Positions 9,630 through 18,393 of a stretch of DNA of 64,000 bases are shown here, piece after piece. Source of the DNA: UBA8752 sp964223495 (GTDB lineage: Bacteria; Bacteroidota; Bacteroidia; Flavobacteriales_D; Sanyastnellaceae); assembly GCA_964223495.1 (NCBI GenBank), contig CAXQGL010000024.1, positions 1 through 64,000 of the forward strand, given 5' to 3'. A program made the translations under genes and the position numbers. Numbering within the stretch: the stretch's first letter is position 1; every line of letters begins with the position of its first letter. The notes beneath the pieces were generated by a model. It had not been told where the DNA came from, did not search any database, and was given only the letters and a program-made list of their open reading frames with translations.

Positions 9630-10064
9630 ATGACTGCGATCAAGAAACTCCCCTTCGCGGCCTTTGCCCTGGTGATGATGTTCACCACGGTTGACGCTGC
9701 AGCACAATGTCGGACCTTCACCAAGAAGCGCTGCCTTCCCCAATTGGAGGATTACGTGCAGAACGACAATTACAACACCGCGGTCCTGATTCCCGGTGAT
9801 GAAGCTGAACTCGAACTGACTTTTTTCGGAGACCGGGCTTATCGGTTGCTCGTCTGTGGTCATCCGGTCCTCGGTGACCTCACCTTCCAGGTGTTGGACA
9901 GCCGTGGGAATGGCATCTACGACAGCACCGACAAGGAATCGGATCTTTTCGATTTCAGGGTGGCCAACACCCAGCAGATGACAATCCGTGTGCAGGTACC
10001 TGCGACGGATGCCGTCATCCAGCATGAAGGGTGCGTGAGCATCATGGTCGGCTCGAAAGGCTGA
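9630..10064 (+). CDS. Small secreted protein of unknown function
   Basis: A 144-residue protein with a classical signal peptide (MTAIKK, hydrophobic core, cleavage probably after DAAAQ). The mature part has four cysteines, enough for two disulfides in the periplasm or outside the cell, and a beta-rich look (AELELTFFGDRAYRLLVCG, then LTFQVLDSRGN). I choose ATG 9630 because the signal peptide starts there; an in-frame GTG at 9609 overlaps the stop of the lipoprotein gene. The arrangement suggests the two exported proteins act together. No family function is recognised. Confidence 0.7.
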   Translation: MTAIKKLPFAAFALVMMFTTVDAAAQCRTFTKKRCLPQLEDYVQNDNYNTAVLIPGDEAELELTFFGDRAYRLLVCGHPVLGDLTFQVLDSRGNGIYDSTDKESDLFDFRVANTQQMTIRVQVPATDAVIQHEGCVSIMVGSKG

Positions 10065-10084
10065 CGCAGCAGCTTCAGCTGACA

Positions 10085-10124
10085 CCACAACGCCCGTCCG
10101 GTCCTGCCGAGACGGGCGTTGTGG
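10085..10124. terminator. Strong bidirectional terminator hairpin
   Basis: A perfect 14-bp inverted repeat (arms 10085-10098 and 10111-10124, loop 12 nt) lies between two convergent genes. A short CTTT follows the stem on the plus strand. Its place and strength fit termination from both sides. Confidence 0.85.
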
Positions 10125-10127
10125 CTT

Positions 10128-10913
10128 TCAGGCATCGGGTCTACCGAGAAAGTCCACGACGGCATCCCGGAAGGCATCGGGCTGTTCGGCATGGAGCCAA
10201 TGTCCCGCATCGAGGGCCACTTCCTCGAGTGTGGTGAAATGCCTGCGCATCGAGGCGATGCCCCTGCCCACGACATAGTCGGATCGGGTGCCGAAGATGG
10301 CCAGCGTCCGGATGTCGATGGTGCCCAAAGGCATCAAGGAGGTCATATCGGCGAGGTGCCGTCTCAGGACGGGCAGGTTGAACCGCCAGCCGAAGCGTTC
10401 CGGATCGGGCCGATAGAGGCCCTTGAGCAGGAATTGACGGACACCCGGGTCCTTCACGCTTCGGGCGAGTTCAGCTTCCACTTCTCCCCGCCTCTCGAAT
10501 GCGGACAGATCGAGGCCCATCAAGGCATCGAAGAGTGGCGTATGGTGAGGTGGGTACGGAACGGGCGCCATGTCCGCCACGATCAATTGCCGGCACCGCG
10601 AAGGATGGCGGTCGGCAAAGTGCATCACGGTCTTGCCACCCATGCTGTGCCCGAGGAGGTCTGCTCTGTCGATGCCGAGGCTGTCCAAGGTGTCCAGCAG
10701 GTCCACCACGAGATCCGCATAGGTGTGGCTTGGGTGGTGCGGACTGCGACCGTGGTTCCGCTGGTCGATGAGTACGACGGGACGGTCCTCGGCCCAGCGC
10801 AGGGCGAGCGTCTGCCAGTTGTCGGATGAGCCGAGCAGGCCGTGGAGCACGACAAGTGGAGGAATGGGCCCCGCAGGATCGATGTCCCCGATGGTGCGGT
10901 GGAACAATTCCAT
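10128..10913 (-). CDS. Alpha/beta hydrolase, YbfF-type esterase
   Basis: A 261-residue cytoplasmic alpha/beta hydrolase. Visible features are the oxyanion-hole region PLVVLHGLLGSSDNW near residue 19, the DQRNHGRSPH motif near 50, the nucleophile elbow GHSMGG with Ser90, and the C-terminal catalytic His in AGHWLHAEQP. The order resembles E. coli YbfF, an esterase acting on acyl-CoA or short esters in vitro. The natural substrate cannot be told. It lies 1 nt after pdxJ on the same strand, an order seen in other Bacteroidota as far as I recall. Confidence 0.85.
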   Translation of the reverse strand: MELFHRTIGDIDPAGPIPPLVVLHGLLGSSDNWQTLALRWAEDRPVVLIDQRNHGRSPHHPSHTYADLVVDLLDTLDSLGIDRADLLGHSMGGKTVMHFADRHPSRCRQLIVADMAPVPYPPHHTPLFDALMGLDLSAFERRGEVEAELARSVKDPGVRQFLLKGLYRPDPERFGWRFNLPVLRRHLADMTSLMPLGTIDIRTLAIFGTRSDYVVGRGIASMRRHFTTLEEVALDAGHWLHAEQPDAFRDAVVDFLGRPDA

Positions 10914-10914
10914 T

Positions 10915-11646
10915 TCAGGACGGCCTCAATTGCTCCCTGTATTGGCCTACGGCATTCTGCAGACCCAAGTAGAGCGCATCGCTGATGATGGCATGCCCGA
11001 TGGACACTTCGTCCAGGGGTTGCACTTGCCTGGAGAACCAAGACAGGTTCTGCAGGTCAAGGTCGTGCCCCGCATTGACCCCCAGCCCGACCTCATGGGC
11101 GACTTGTGCCGCCCTGGCGAAGGGGGCAACGGCCAGATCCGCGTTGGCGGGGAATGCCTCGGCATACGGACCCGTGTACAATTCGATCCTGTCTGCCCCG
11201 ACATCCGCAGCGGCGCGGATGAGGTCCCCGTCGGTACCGATGAACAAGCTGGTCCGGATGCCCGCAGCCCTGAATTTGCCGAGTACATCGGAAAGCATGC
11301 CCGCATGGGTGCGCGTATCCCAGCCGGCGTTCGACGTCAGGATACCGGGCGGATCGGGCACGAGGGTGACCTGTTCAGGCTTGACTTCCAGCACGAGGTC
11401 GATGAAATCCGCGGAGGGATAGCCTTCGATGTTGAACTCCTTGATGACCCGCGGGCGAAGTGAGCGGACGTCGGCATACGTGATGTGCCGCGCATCGGGA
11501 CGAGGGTGGACGGTGATGCCGTCGGCACCCCATCGCTGGATGCGTGAAGCCGCTTCGAGGGGGCAGGGCCGATGGCCTCCGCGGGCATTGCGGAGGGTGG
11601 CGATCTTGTTGATGTTGACGCTCAGGCGCGTGGGGAAAGTTTCCAT
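10915..11646 (-). CDS. pdxJ: Pyridoxine 5'-phosphate synthase
   Basis: PdxJ condenses 1-amino-acetone-3-phosphate with deoxyxylulose 5-phosphate to give pyridoxine 5'-phosphate, so it also uses the product of dxs at 3.1 kb. The 243-residue protein shows the family start TRLSVNINKIATLRNARGG, then DGITVHPRPDARHI, EFNIEGYPS, QVTLVPDPPG and the C-terminal VNAGHDLDLQNL and EVSIGHAIISDALY. I start at ATG 11646; an in-frame codon seven residues upstream adds nothing family-like. It is divergent from the CBS-domain gene. Confidence 0.95.
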   Translation of the reverse strand: METFPTRLSVNINKIATLRNARGGHRPCPLEAASRIQRWGADGITVHPRPDARHITYADVRSLRPRVIKEFNIEGYPSADFIDLVLEVKPEQVTLVPDPPGILTSNAGWDTRTHAGMLSDVLGKFRAAGIRTSLFIGTDGDLIRAAADVGADRIELYTGPYAEAFPANADLAVAPFARAAQVAHEVGLGVNAGHDLDLQNLSWFSRQVQPLDEVSIGHAIISDALYLGLQNAVGQYREQLRPS

Positions 11647-11678
11647 GGACCTACGGCGGTTGCGCACCGTCAGACGGC

Positions 11679-11686
11679 TAATTTCG
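11679..11686 (+). promoter_or_regulatory. Candidate -7 box for the CBS/nadK/bamA operon
   Basis: TAATTTCG, one base from TAnnTTTG, lies in the divergent gap with pdxJ, 11 nt before ATG 11698 and 32 nt before ATG 11719. The same 8-mer precedes purH and dusB. Confidence 0.4.
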
Positions 11687-11718
11687 CAAAGTCCCGGATG
11701 TCAGGGGCAACGAAGTCC

Positions 11719-12372
11719 ATGCATGCAGCGAGCATCATCAACGAAGAACTGATCGCACTCAACCCGGGCGACACACTGGAAAAGGCCTTGCGCACCATGG
11801 ACGAGCTGAAGGTCGAGCACCTGCCCGTTGCTGCGGAAGGACGTTATCTGGGGCTGGTGGCGGAGCAGCATCTCTTGGATCAGGAGGGCGAAGTCGTGTT
11901 TCTGACCAACCTCCAATTGATGCCCCTCATGGTCGCCCCCGGTCAGCACTTCCTCGAAGTGGTCGATGTCCTGTGTGAGGCTGATGTGAGCGTGGTGCCC
12001 GTGGTGGACGATGGCATGCTCCTCGGGTGCACGGACCGTGCCCATCTCTGGAGGGCTTTCCACAACAGCCTGACCCCCTACAGCGAGGGCAGCATCCTCA
12101 CGTTGGAAATGCCCTGGAAGGACTACAGCCTGGCCCAGGTGTCCCACAGGGTGGAATCCGAAGGGGTGAAAATCCTGCAGGTCCTCGTCAGCGACGGCGC
12201 CCAACCCGAGAACGCGGAAGTGGCCCTGAGACTGTCCACCCGGGACATCGAGGGCCTCATAGACTCCCTGAGACGCCATGGTTATGACGTTCGGGCCTTC
12301 TACCGTGCGGAGGAATATGCGGAGGAAATGAAGCGGCGCATGGCGGCCTTCATGCGATACATGAATACCTGA
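11719..12372 (+). CDS. CBS-domain protein
   Basis: A 217-residue cytoplasmic protein with a tandem pair of CBS motifs: one around EKALRTMDELKVEHLPVAAEGRYLG's region (residues 20-50) and one around VVDVLCEADVSVVPVVDD (near 80-100). CBS pairs usually bind adenine nucleotides and act as energy or ligand sensors, but no output domain is present here. The family is conserved beside nadK in Bacteroidota, so a link to NAD or adenylate status is a reasonable guess only. An in-frame ATG at 11698 is an alternative start; I prefer 11719 because the alignable helix begins just after it. It leads the nadK-murI operon with 2 nt to nadK. Confidence 0.85.
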   Translation: MHAASIINEELIALNPGDTLEKALRTMDELKVEHLPVAAEGRYLGLVAEQHLLDQEGEVVFLTNLQLMPLMVAPGQHFLEVVDVLCEADVSVVPVVDDGMLLGCTDRAHLWRAFHNSLTPYSEGSILTLEMPWKDYSLAQVSHRVESEGVKILQVLVSDGAQPENAEVALRLSTRDIEGLIDSLRRHGYDVRAFYRAEEYAEEMKRRMAAFMRYMNT

Positions 12373-12374
12373 GC

Positions 12375-13325
12375 ATGGCCGGTTCCGCAGCCCCCATCCA
12401 CTCTCTTTTGCTGCATGGAAGTGTCATTTCCGATGCGGATGCAGGGGAATACCGGGGCATCCTGGAAGTACTGCGGTCCATGGAGGGCCTGAAGGTGTCC
12501 TTTACGCCTGAATTCCACGCGGTCGCATTGCCGCACGGGCTTTCCTCCTCCTCCGACACCATTTCGGATGCCGATGGATTCTCCAGCGAATCCGAAGCGA
12601 TGGTCCTGACCTTCGGTGGAGACGGCACCGTTTTGGAGACAGCGGCCATGTTGGCGGGAAAAGCGATACCCGTTCTTGGGATCAATACCGGGCGGCTCGG
12701 TTTTCTTTCCCATCTGCCCATGCCCGAAGCGGCAGAGGCGCTCTCCGGAATCCTCAAGGGCGATTACAAGGTGGAACGCAGGGCCATGCTCGAGGTGGAT
12801 TTCCCCGGCGAGAACCTCGGTCCCAACCTACGGGCGCTCAATGAGATCACGGTGCACCGCCGCGACGTGGCGAGCATGATCCGCGTTTCGGTGAGCCGCA
12901 ACGGCGTCTTCATCAACCGCTATTGGTCTGATGGTTTGATCGTGTCCACCGCCACGGGGTCCACTGCTTATTCCTTGAGCTGCGGCGGCCCCATCATCCA
13001 CCCGGACAGCAATGCCATCGTCCTCAACCCCATCGCACCGCACAACCTGTATGACCGGCCTGTCGTCATCCCCCTGGATGGCACGCTGGAAATCGAGGCG
13101 GAAGGACGGGATGATCACCTGATGTTGACCATGGATACGCGCTCCCACAAAGTGCCGGCCCCTGCCCGCTTTACCGTGCAACGCGCGGAGCAGCCCTTCC
13201 TGCTTGTGCAGCTGCCCGATGTGGACTTCATCGAAACGGTGCGGCGCAAGCTTCACCTTGGCCTCGACGGTCGTGAGGGCGATTCGCACGGTGCGCCATA
13301 CGATTCCGCGGATGAATCCCGTTGA
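12375..13325 (+). CDS. nadK: NAD kinase
   Basis: Makes NADP from NAD and ATP (or polyphosphate). The 316-residue protein has the GGDGT motif at residues 81-85, GINTGRLGFL shortly after, LNEITVHR for substrate binding and the glycine-rich DGLIVSTATGSTAYSLSCGG region. The length is slightly above usual, with a C-terminal tail of about 15 residues rich in charged residues. It lies 2 nt after the CBS gene and 4 nt before the DUF6089 gene. Confidence 0.96.
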   Translation: MAGSAAPIHSLLLHGSVISDADAGEYRGILEVLRSMEGLKVSFTPEFHAVALPHGLSSSSDTISDADGFSSESEAMVLTFGGDGTVLETAAMLAGKAIPVLGINTGRLGFLSHLPMPEAAEALSGILKGDYKVERRAMLEVDFPGENLGPNLRALNEITVHRRDVASMIRVSVSRNGVFINRYWSDGLIVSTATGSTAYSLSCGGPIIHPDSNAIVLNPIAPHNLYDRPVVIPLDGTLEIEAEGRDDHLMLTMDTRSHKVPAPARFTVQRAEQPFLLVQLPDVDFIETVRRKLHLGLDGREGDSHGAPYDSADESR

Positions 13326-13329
13326 GCGC

Positions 13330-14190
13330 ATGAACTTGGGCAACATGGACCGTACGCGCTTCTTCATATTGCTGCCATTGCTCCTCTTTCTGTACGGCTC
13401 TGCCGATGCACAGCGGAAATTCGAGACGAGCAAGGTGATGGGCCTGACCATTGGAACGGGCTACTACCTCGGAGAGATGAACCCCTTTGGTCATTTCAAG
13501 GGCCGATTCCAACCGGGGTTTGGAGGTTTCATGCGGTTCAACATGACGCGTCGCATCGGCATAAAGGCAAGCTTGAACCGGACCGTCCTGCTGTACCATG
13601 ACTCGGATTCAAACGACCCCTGGATTGCCAACCGCAACCTGCATTTCCGGAATGCCATCACGGAGGGGGCCGTCGTCGCCGAATTCAACTATACGCGCTA
13701 CCAGATCGGCAACACAAAGGACAGGTTTGCGGGATATCTGTTCGCGGGCCTTTCCCTCTACAGCCACATGCCCGAGGCCCAGATCGGAGACATCTGGTAT
13801 GAACTGCAACCGCTCGGCACCGAAGGTCAGGGAACGACCGCGGGTGGGCAGCGCTACGCGACGACCGGTTTTGCGGTGCCATTCGGATTCGGTGTCAAGT
13901 TCAACCTCGGCCATTTCTCAGCCATCAATTTCGAATGGGGCATGCGCCGGACATGGACCGACCACCTCGATGACATCGGAGGGTACTACGCGAGCATTGC
14001 CGTCCTCGAGGAGGAGTCGGGGCCGCTGGCAGAGGAGCTCAGTGAGTCGCGCATCGAGAAAGAGGGTGGGCTCGAGGATCCCGTGGGGCAGATGCGGGGT
14101 TACAACGGCCTGGATGACCGCTTCGCGGTGATGAACCTTTCCTTCACTTTCCGGATCGACAAATCCCCCACCACCTGTTGGGACCGTTGA
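13330..14190 (+). CDS. DUF6089 family outer-membrane beta-barrel protein
   Basis: A 286-residue exported protein. The N-terminus MDRTRFFILLPLLLFLYG...DAQ is a signal peptide. The mature part begins FETSKVMGLTIGTGYYLGEMNP and is rich in alternating aromatic and small residues, as in outer-membrane barrels, ending with a strand VMNLSFTFRID. The family is a Bacteroidota marker normally found between nadK and uppS/bamA; an outer-membrane assembly or cell-envelope role is inferred from that placement only. I use ATG 13330, 4 nt after nadK; ATG 13345 is also possible. Confidence 0.85.
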   Translation: MNLGNMDRTRFFILLPLLLFLYGSADAQRKFETSKVMGLTIGTGYYLGEMNPFGHFKGRFQPGFGGFMRFNMTRRIGIKASLNRTVLLYHDSDSNDPWIANRNLHFRNAITEGAVVAEFNYTRYQIGNTKDRFAGYLFAGLSLYSHMPEAQIGDIWYELQPLGTEGQGTTAGGQRYATTGFAVPFGFGVKFNLGHFSAINFEWGMRRTWTDHLDDIGGYYASIAVLEEESGPLAEELSESRIEKEGGLEDPVGQMRGYNGLDDRFAVMNLSFTFRIDKSPTTCWDR

Positions 14191-14307
14191 TCATCGGTCA
14201 AACAAGGTGAAAAACTCCCAATCCCGGACCGGAAAGGGCGGTCTACCTTGCATCTCCATCCGGTGGTGCGCACCTTCGCCGCCGCATTGGAATGCATGCC
14301 ATAGGAA

Positions 14308-15075
14308 ATGGTCGACCACTCATCTGAATCCAACCCGCTTCCGCGCCACATCGCCGTCATCATGGACGGCAATGGACGGTGGGCCCGGGAGCGCGGGGAG
14401 GACAGGGTTTTCGGGCATGCCAACGGTGTCGAATCGGTGCGCTCCGCCGTCCGCGCCGCCGGGGAGCTCGGCGTAGAGTTCTTGACGCTTTACGCCTTCA
14501 GTACCGAGAATTGGGCCCGGCCCAAGGAGGAAATCAACGCCCTCATGGAGCTGCTCGTGGAGAGCCTTGCTGGTGAGGTGGACGAGCTCATCCGCAAGGG
14601 CGTGCGGCTCCGATCGACCGGGGCCATCGATGCGCTGCCGGATTCATGCATCGCCGCCTTGCGCGACGTGGAGGCCCGCACGGCCCATTGCAACGGACTC
14701 AACCTCATCCTCGCGCTCAGCTACAGCGGTCGCTGGGAGCTGACCGAAGCGGTGCGCCGCATCGTGCGTTCCGGAATTCCTGCCGAGGCCATCGATGAGG
14801 ATACCGTCAGGGCCAATCTGGGCATGCCCGATGTGCCCGACCCCGAGTTGCTGATCCGCACGAGTGGTGAGCAGCGCCTCAGCAATTTCCTGCTTTGGCA
14901 ACTCGCTTATTCGGAATTGCATTTCTCCCCCGTGATGTGGCCCGATTTCAGGGAGGACCACTTCAAGGCGGCCATCCTTGAGTTCAGGGGAAGAGAACGC
15001 CGGTTCGGCAGGACCGGTGACCAAGTGTCCAAGGCGGGATCCACCGCCGCGGAGCAGAAGATGACGGGAAAATGA
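14308..15075 (+). CDS. uppS: Undecaprenyl diphosphate synthase (isoprenyl transferase)
   Basis: A cis-prenyltransferase that extends farnesyl diphosphate to undecaprenyl diphosphate, the lipid carrier for peptidoglycan and surface polysaccharides. The 255-residue protein has the HIAVIMDGNGRWA motif with catalytic Asp20, the FGHANGVESVR region, LTLYAFSTENW, and the C-terminal ELLIRTSGEQRLSNFLLWQ and YSELHF signatures. The last 25 residues are a charged tail beyond the usual end. Its stop overlaps the bamA start by 4 nt (ATGA), so translation is probably coupled. Confidence 0.96.
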   Translation: MVDHSSESNPLPRHIAVIMDGNGRWARERGEDRVFGHANGVESVRSAVRAAGELGVEFLTLYAFSTENWARPKEEINALMELLVESLAGEVDELIRKGVRLRSTGAIDALPDSCIAALRDVEARTAHCNGLNLILALSYSGRWELTEAVRRIVRSGIPAEAIDEDTVRANLGMPDVPDPELLIRTSGEQRLSNFLLWQLAYSELHFSPVMWPDFREDHFKAAILEFRGRERRFGRTGDQVSKAGSTAAEQKMTGK

Positions 15076-17603
15076 TGCTGCGGAATTTTGCCATCCTGAT
15101 GGCCTGCACGGCACTGTTTGCAGGAGGATTGCAAGCACAACCGGGGTCCGGCAATGTGGACCTGGCCGTGCCCAGCGACTACCGCATTGCCGGTTTGACC
15201 GTGATCGGTGCGGATTACACCGACGTGCAGGCGGTCAAGCTGTTCAGTGGATTGCAGGTGGGGGATGAGGTCACGATTCCCGGGGACCGGCTGTCCGATG
15301 CCGTCCGCAACCTCTGGGATCAGCGGCTGTTCAGCGATGTCTCGATCGAATTGGCGGAGCGGAGGGACCGCGATGTCTATCTGGTCATCCGGGTTGAGGA
15401 GATGCCACGCCTCACGCGTTACGGATTCACTGGGGTCCGGAGGGGCGAACAGGAGACGCTGCGCGGCAAGCTCGATCTCGTGCGGGGTCAGATCGTGAAC
15501 GAGAACCTGAAGGTGACGACCCGTCGCATCCTCGAAGACCACTACCGTGAAAAAGGGTTCTTCGACGCGCAGGTGACCATCACCTCGACGCAGGACAGCG
15601 TATTGGAGAATGCGGCTGGTGTCAATATTGACATCGTCAAGGGAGAGAAAATCAAGGTCGGCGTCATCCGGGTCGAAGGATCGGACGCCCTCAGTGAGAA
15701 GGTCCTGAAGCGGAGGATGAAGAACACCAAGGAGCAGGCCTGGTGGCGCCTGTTCAAACCTTCCAAGTACCTGGAGGAGGAGTTCAATGCCGACCTCGAG
15801 GCCATCGTGGCCCTGTATCGGGAAAAGGGGTACCGCAACGCCCGCATCGAGGGAGACAGCCTGTTCAGGACGCCTGAGGACGAACTCGGAATCGCGGTCA
15901 AGGTGGACGAGGGGGTGAAATTCCATTTCCGCGAGATCACCTTCACGGGAAACACCAAGTATTCGACCGGCCAATTGGACAGTCTGCTCGGTTTCAAGCG
16001 GGGAGACCTCTACGATGTGGCAGAGTTGGAGAAGCGGCTCTTCATGAACCCCAAGGGCATCGATCTGAGTTCGCTCTACAGCGACGATGGCTATTTGACC
16101 TTCCAGGCCATTCCGGTCGAGGTCCGTGCCGAAAATGACAGCATCGACCTCGAAATCCGCTTGGTCGAAGGCAAGCAATTCCGCATCGGCAGGGTCGATG
16201 TGCGGGGCAACACGAAGACCAGTGACCACGTGATCCGCAGGGAGATCCGGACCATGCCGGGAGACCTGTTCAGCCGCACGGATGTCATCCGGACCCAGCG
16301 CGAGCTCAACCAGCTCAACTACTTCAATCCGGAGGCGTTCGGAATCAATCCCGTGCAGAACCCGGAAGACGGTACGGTGGACATCGAATATGTCGTGGAG
16401 GAGAAGCCGACGGACCAGATCGAACTCCAGGGTGGCTGGGGTGGCGGGCGCATTGTGGGTTCGCTGGGTGTGACCTTCAACAACTTCGCGGTCGGCAAGG
16501 CATTCAAGAAAGGGGCATGGCGTCCGGTGCCCATGGGGGATGGCCAGCGCATCAGCATTCGGGCACAGTCCAACGGCCTCTTCTTCCAGAGCTACAACGT
16601 GAGCTTCACGGAGCCTTGGCTGGGCGGCAAGAAGCCCAACGCACTGACGGTCGCGGCGTGGCGTTCCATCCAATCCAACGGTCAACCCCGGAATGTCGAG
16701 GGAGAAGCCAACCCACTGCGCCAGACGCTCATGATCACGGGGGTCTCCGCCTCCATCGGTCAGCGATGGAAGAAGCCCGATGACTGGTTTACCGTCAATG
16801 CGGGCATCAGCTATCAGCACTTCGACTTCGACAAGTACAACAGCGGTCTGTTCAGTTTCACCGACGGGCAATCGAACAACATCGCCCTGAACCTGATCGT
16901 CAGCCGCAACTCGGTCAGTGATCCCATTTTTCCGGTGTGGGGCTCAGAGGTCCGGCTCAATGTGAAAGTGACCCCACCATACAGCCTTTTCCAGCCGGAC
17001 AAGGTGTGGACAGGACTCAGCGAGCAGGAGCGGTTCCGCTTCGTCGAGTACCACAAGTGGAAGTTCGTCGCCAATTGGTACACCCCATTGACCACCGGCG
17101 GCGGGGAGAACCCCAAATCACTGGTGTTGCGCACCTATTTCGGCGGAGGCATCATCGGTCAATACAACCGACAGATCGGCCTGTCCCCGTTCGAGCGCTT
17201 CTATCTCGGCGGGGTCTTCCTCAGCGGCTTCGTGCTCGACGGGCGTGAGATCATCTCGCTGCGCGGTTACGATAACCTCTCCTTGACGGCACCGGACCAG
17301 AACACAGGTGCAGGGGCCATCGCTAAGTATGGGGCCGAGCTCCGTTATCCGCTGTCCACCAATCCGAATGCGACCATCTACACGATGGCCTTCCTCGAAG
17401 CGGGCAACACCTGGGAGACGGGAGACGGTTTCGATCCTTTCGACGTCTACCGCTCGGGCGGCATCGGCATGCGCATATTCCTTCCCATGTTCGGATTGCT
17501 CGGTCTCGATTACGGTTGGCGGTTCGATGATGTCGTCACTTCACCGGGCATGGCACGCGGCCAGTTCCATTTCTCACTCGGCATGAACATCGGCGATTTG
17601 TGA
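15072..17603 (+). CDS. bamA: Outer-membrane protein assembly factor BamA
   Basis: BamA folds and inserts beta-barrel proteins in the outer membrane. The 843-residue protein has a signal peptide (residues 1-23, ending GLQAQ), five POTRA domains over roughly residues 37-440 (for example DYRIAGLTVIGADYTDVQAVKLFSG, KIKVGVIRVEGSDALSEKVL, FHFREITFTGNTKYSTGQL, FRIGRVDVRGNTKTSDHVI), and a 16-strand barrel with the SLRGYD form of the conserved VRGF/Y motif near residue 733. The N-terminal start overlaps uppS. It is followed by two Skp-type chaperones that deliver its substrates. Confidence 0.96.
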   Translation: MMLRNFAILMACTALFAGGLQAQPGSGNVDLAVPSDYRIAGLTVIGADYTDVQAVKLFSGLQVGDEVTIPGDRLSDAVRNLWDQRLFSDVSIELAERRDRDVYLVIRVEEMPRLTRYGFTGVRRGEQETLRGKLDLVRGQIVNENLKVTTRRILEDHYREKGFFDAQVTITSTQDSVLENAAGVNIDIVKGEKIKVGVIRVEGSDALSEKVLKRRMKNTKEQAWWRLFKPSKYLEEEFNADLEAIVALYREKGYRNARIEGDSLFRTPEDELGIAVKVDEGVKFHFREITFTGNTKYSTGQLDSLLGFKRGDLYDVAELEKRLFMNPKGIDLSSLYSDDGYLTFQAIPVEVRAENDSIDLEIRLVEGKQFRIGRVDVRGNTKTSDHVIRREIRTMPGDLFSRTDVIRTQRELNQLNYFNPEAFGINPVQNPEDGTVDIEYVVEEKPTDQIELQGGWGGGRIVGSLGVTFNNFAVGKAFKKGAWRPVPMGDGQRISIRAQSNGLFFQSYNVSFTEPWLGGKKPNALTVAAWRSIQSNGQPRNVEGEANPLRQTLMITGVSASIGQRWKKPDDWFTVNAGISYQHFDFDKYNSGLFSFTDGQSNNIALNLIVSRNSVSDPIFPVWGSEVRLNVKVTPPYSLFQPDKVWTGLSEQERFRFVEYHKWKFVANWYTPLTTGGGENPKSLVLRTYFGGGIIGQYNRQIGLSPFERFYLGGVFLSGFVLDGREIISLRGYDNLSLTAPDQNTGAGAIAKYGAELRYPLSTNPNATIYTMAFLEAGNTWETGDGFDPFDVYRSGGIGMRIFLPMFGLLGLDYGWRFDDVVTSPGMARGQFHFSLGMNIGDL

Positions 17604-17674
17604 ACGCATGTGCGAAACACCCCCAGTTTGACGTTGTCCACGCGTCTCGACTTAATTTCACCCCACGGTATACC

Positions 17675-18364
17675 ATGCGTCTCCTTCGCTCACTGCTTCC
17701 CGCGCTTCTCCTGTTCGCCAGCCTTTCGGCGTGGGGACAGAAGTACGCCTATGTCGACACGGAGTACATCCTGTCCCATCTGCCGGAATATGCCGAGGCC
17801 CAGAAGGAGCTGAATTCCCTTGCTTCAGGTTGGCTCGATGAGATCGAGGACAAATACGAGGCGGCAAACCAATTGGAGACCGCCTATCGGGCCGAGCGGG
17901 TGTTGCTGACTTCGGAAATGCGGCGGAAGCGCGAGGACGAGATTTCCTCCAAGAGAACCGAGGCGACCGACATGCAGAAGGCCAAGTTCGGCGTGGAAGG
18001 CGAGCTGTTCCAGAAGCGCCAGGAGTTGATCCAACCCGTGCAGGAGCAGATCTTCCAAGTGCTCAAGGACCTTTCGAGTTCCCGGGGATACATGGTCATC
18101 TTCGACAAGGCCAAGGACTCCAATATGCTCTACACCAATCCGAAGTATGACATTTCAGATCGGGTCATCAAGGAGCTGGGTTACACGCCTGGTGAAACCA
18201 TGGGTGGAGAGGAAGGAGAGGATGGTGACGAGCAGGGCAAGAGCCTCCAAGACCGCATGGACGATACCCTCAACAAGGGCAAGGACAAACTGAACGACCG
18301 CAGGGAGCAGGTCACGAACCGCGTCAACGCCGGCGTCAAGGGCGGTGGCAGACCCAAGCAATGA
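17675..18364 (+). CDS. OmpH/Skp family periplasmic chaperone, first copy
   Basis: A 229-residue exported protein: signal peptide MRLLRSLLPALLLFASLSAWG, then the OmpH start QKYAYVDTEYILSHLPEYAEAQKEL and a long charged helical region, as expected of the tentacle helices of Skp, which holds unfolded outer-membrane proteins for BamA. A conserved EYILSHLPEY segment and the later GYMVIFDKAKDSNMLY end the Skp fold. An extra 60-residue hydrophilic C-terminal tail rich in Asp, Glu, Lys and Gly sets it apart from the second copy. I use ATG 17675 because the signal peptide begins there; the frame is open to 17600. Confidence 0.88.
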   Translation: MRLLRSLLPALLLFASLSAWGQKYAYVDTEYILSHLPEYAEAQKELNSLASGWLDEIEDKYEAANQLETAYRAERVLLTSEMRRKREDEISSKRTEATDMQKAKFGVEGELFQKRQELIQPVQEQIFQVLKDLSSSRGYMVIFDKAKDSNMLYTNPKYDISDRVIKELGYTPGETMGGEEGEDGDEQGKSLQDRMDDTLNKGKDKLNDRREQVTNRVNAGVKGGGRPKQ

Positions 18365-18393
18365 CGCTCCCCTCACAACGAATTCACAACATC

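Noticed and set aside
14907..16871. A 654-codon open frame antisense to bamA
   Set aside because: Same reason: the sense gene is certain, and the antisense frame starts and ends without regard to gene boundaries.
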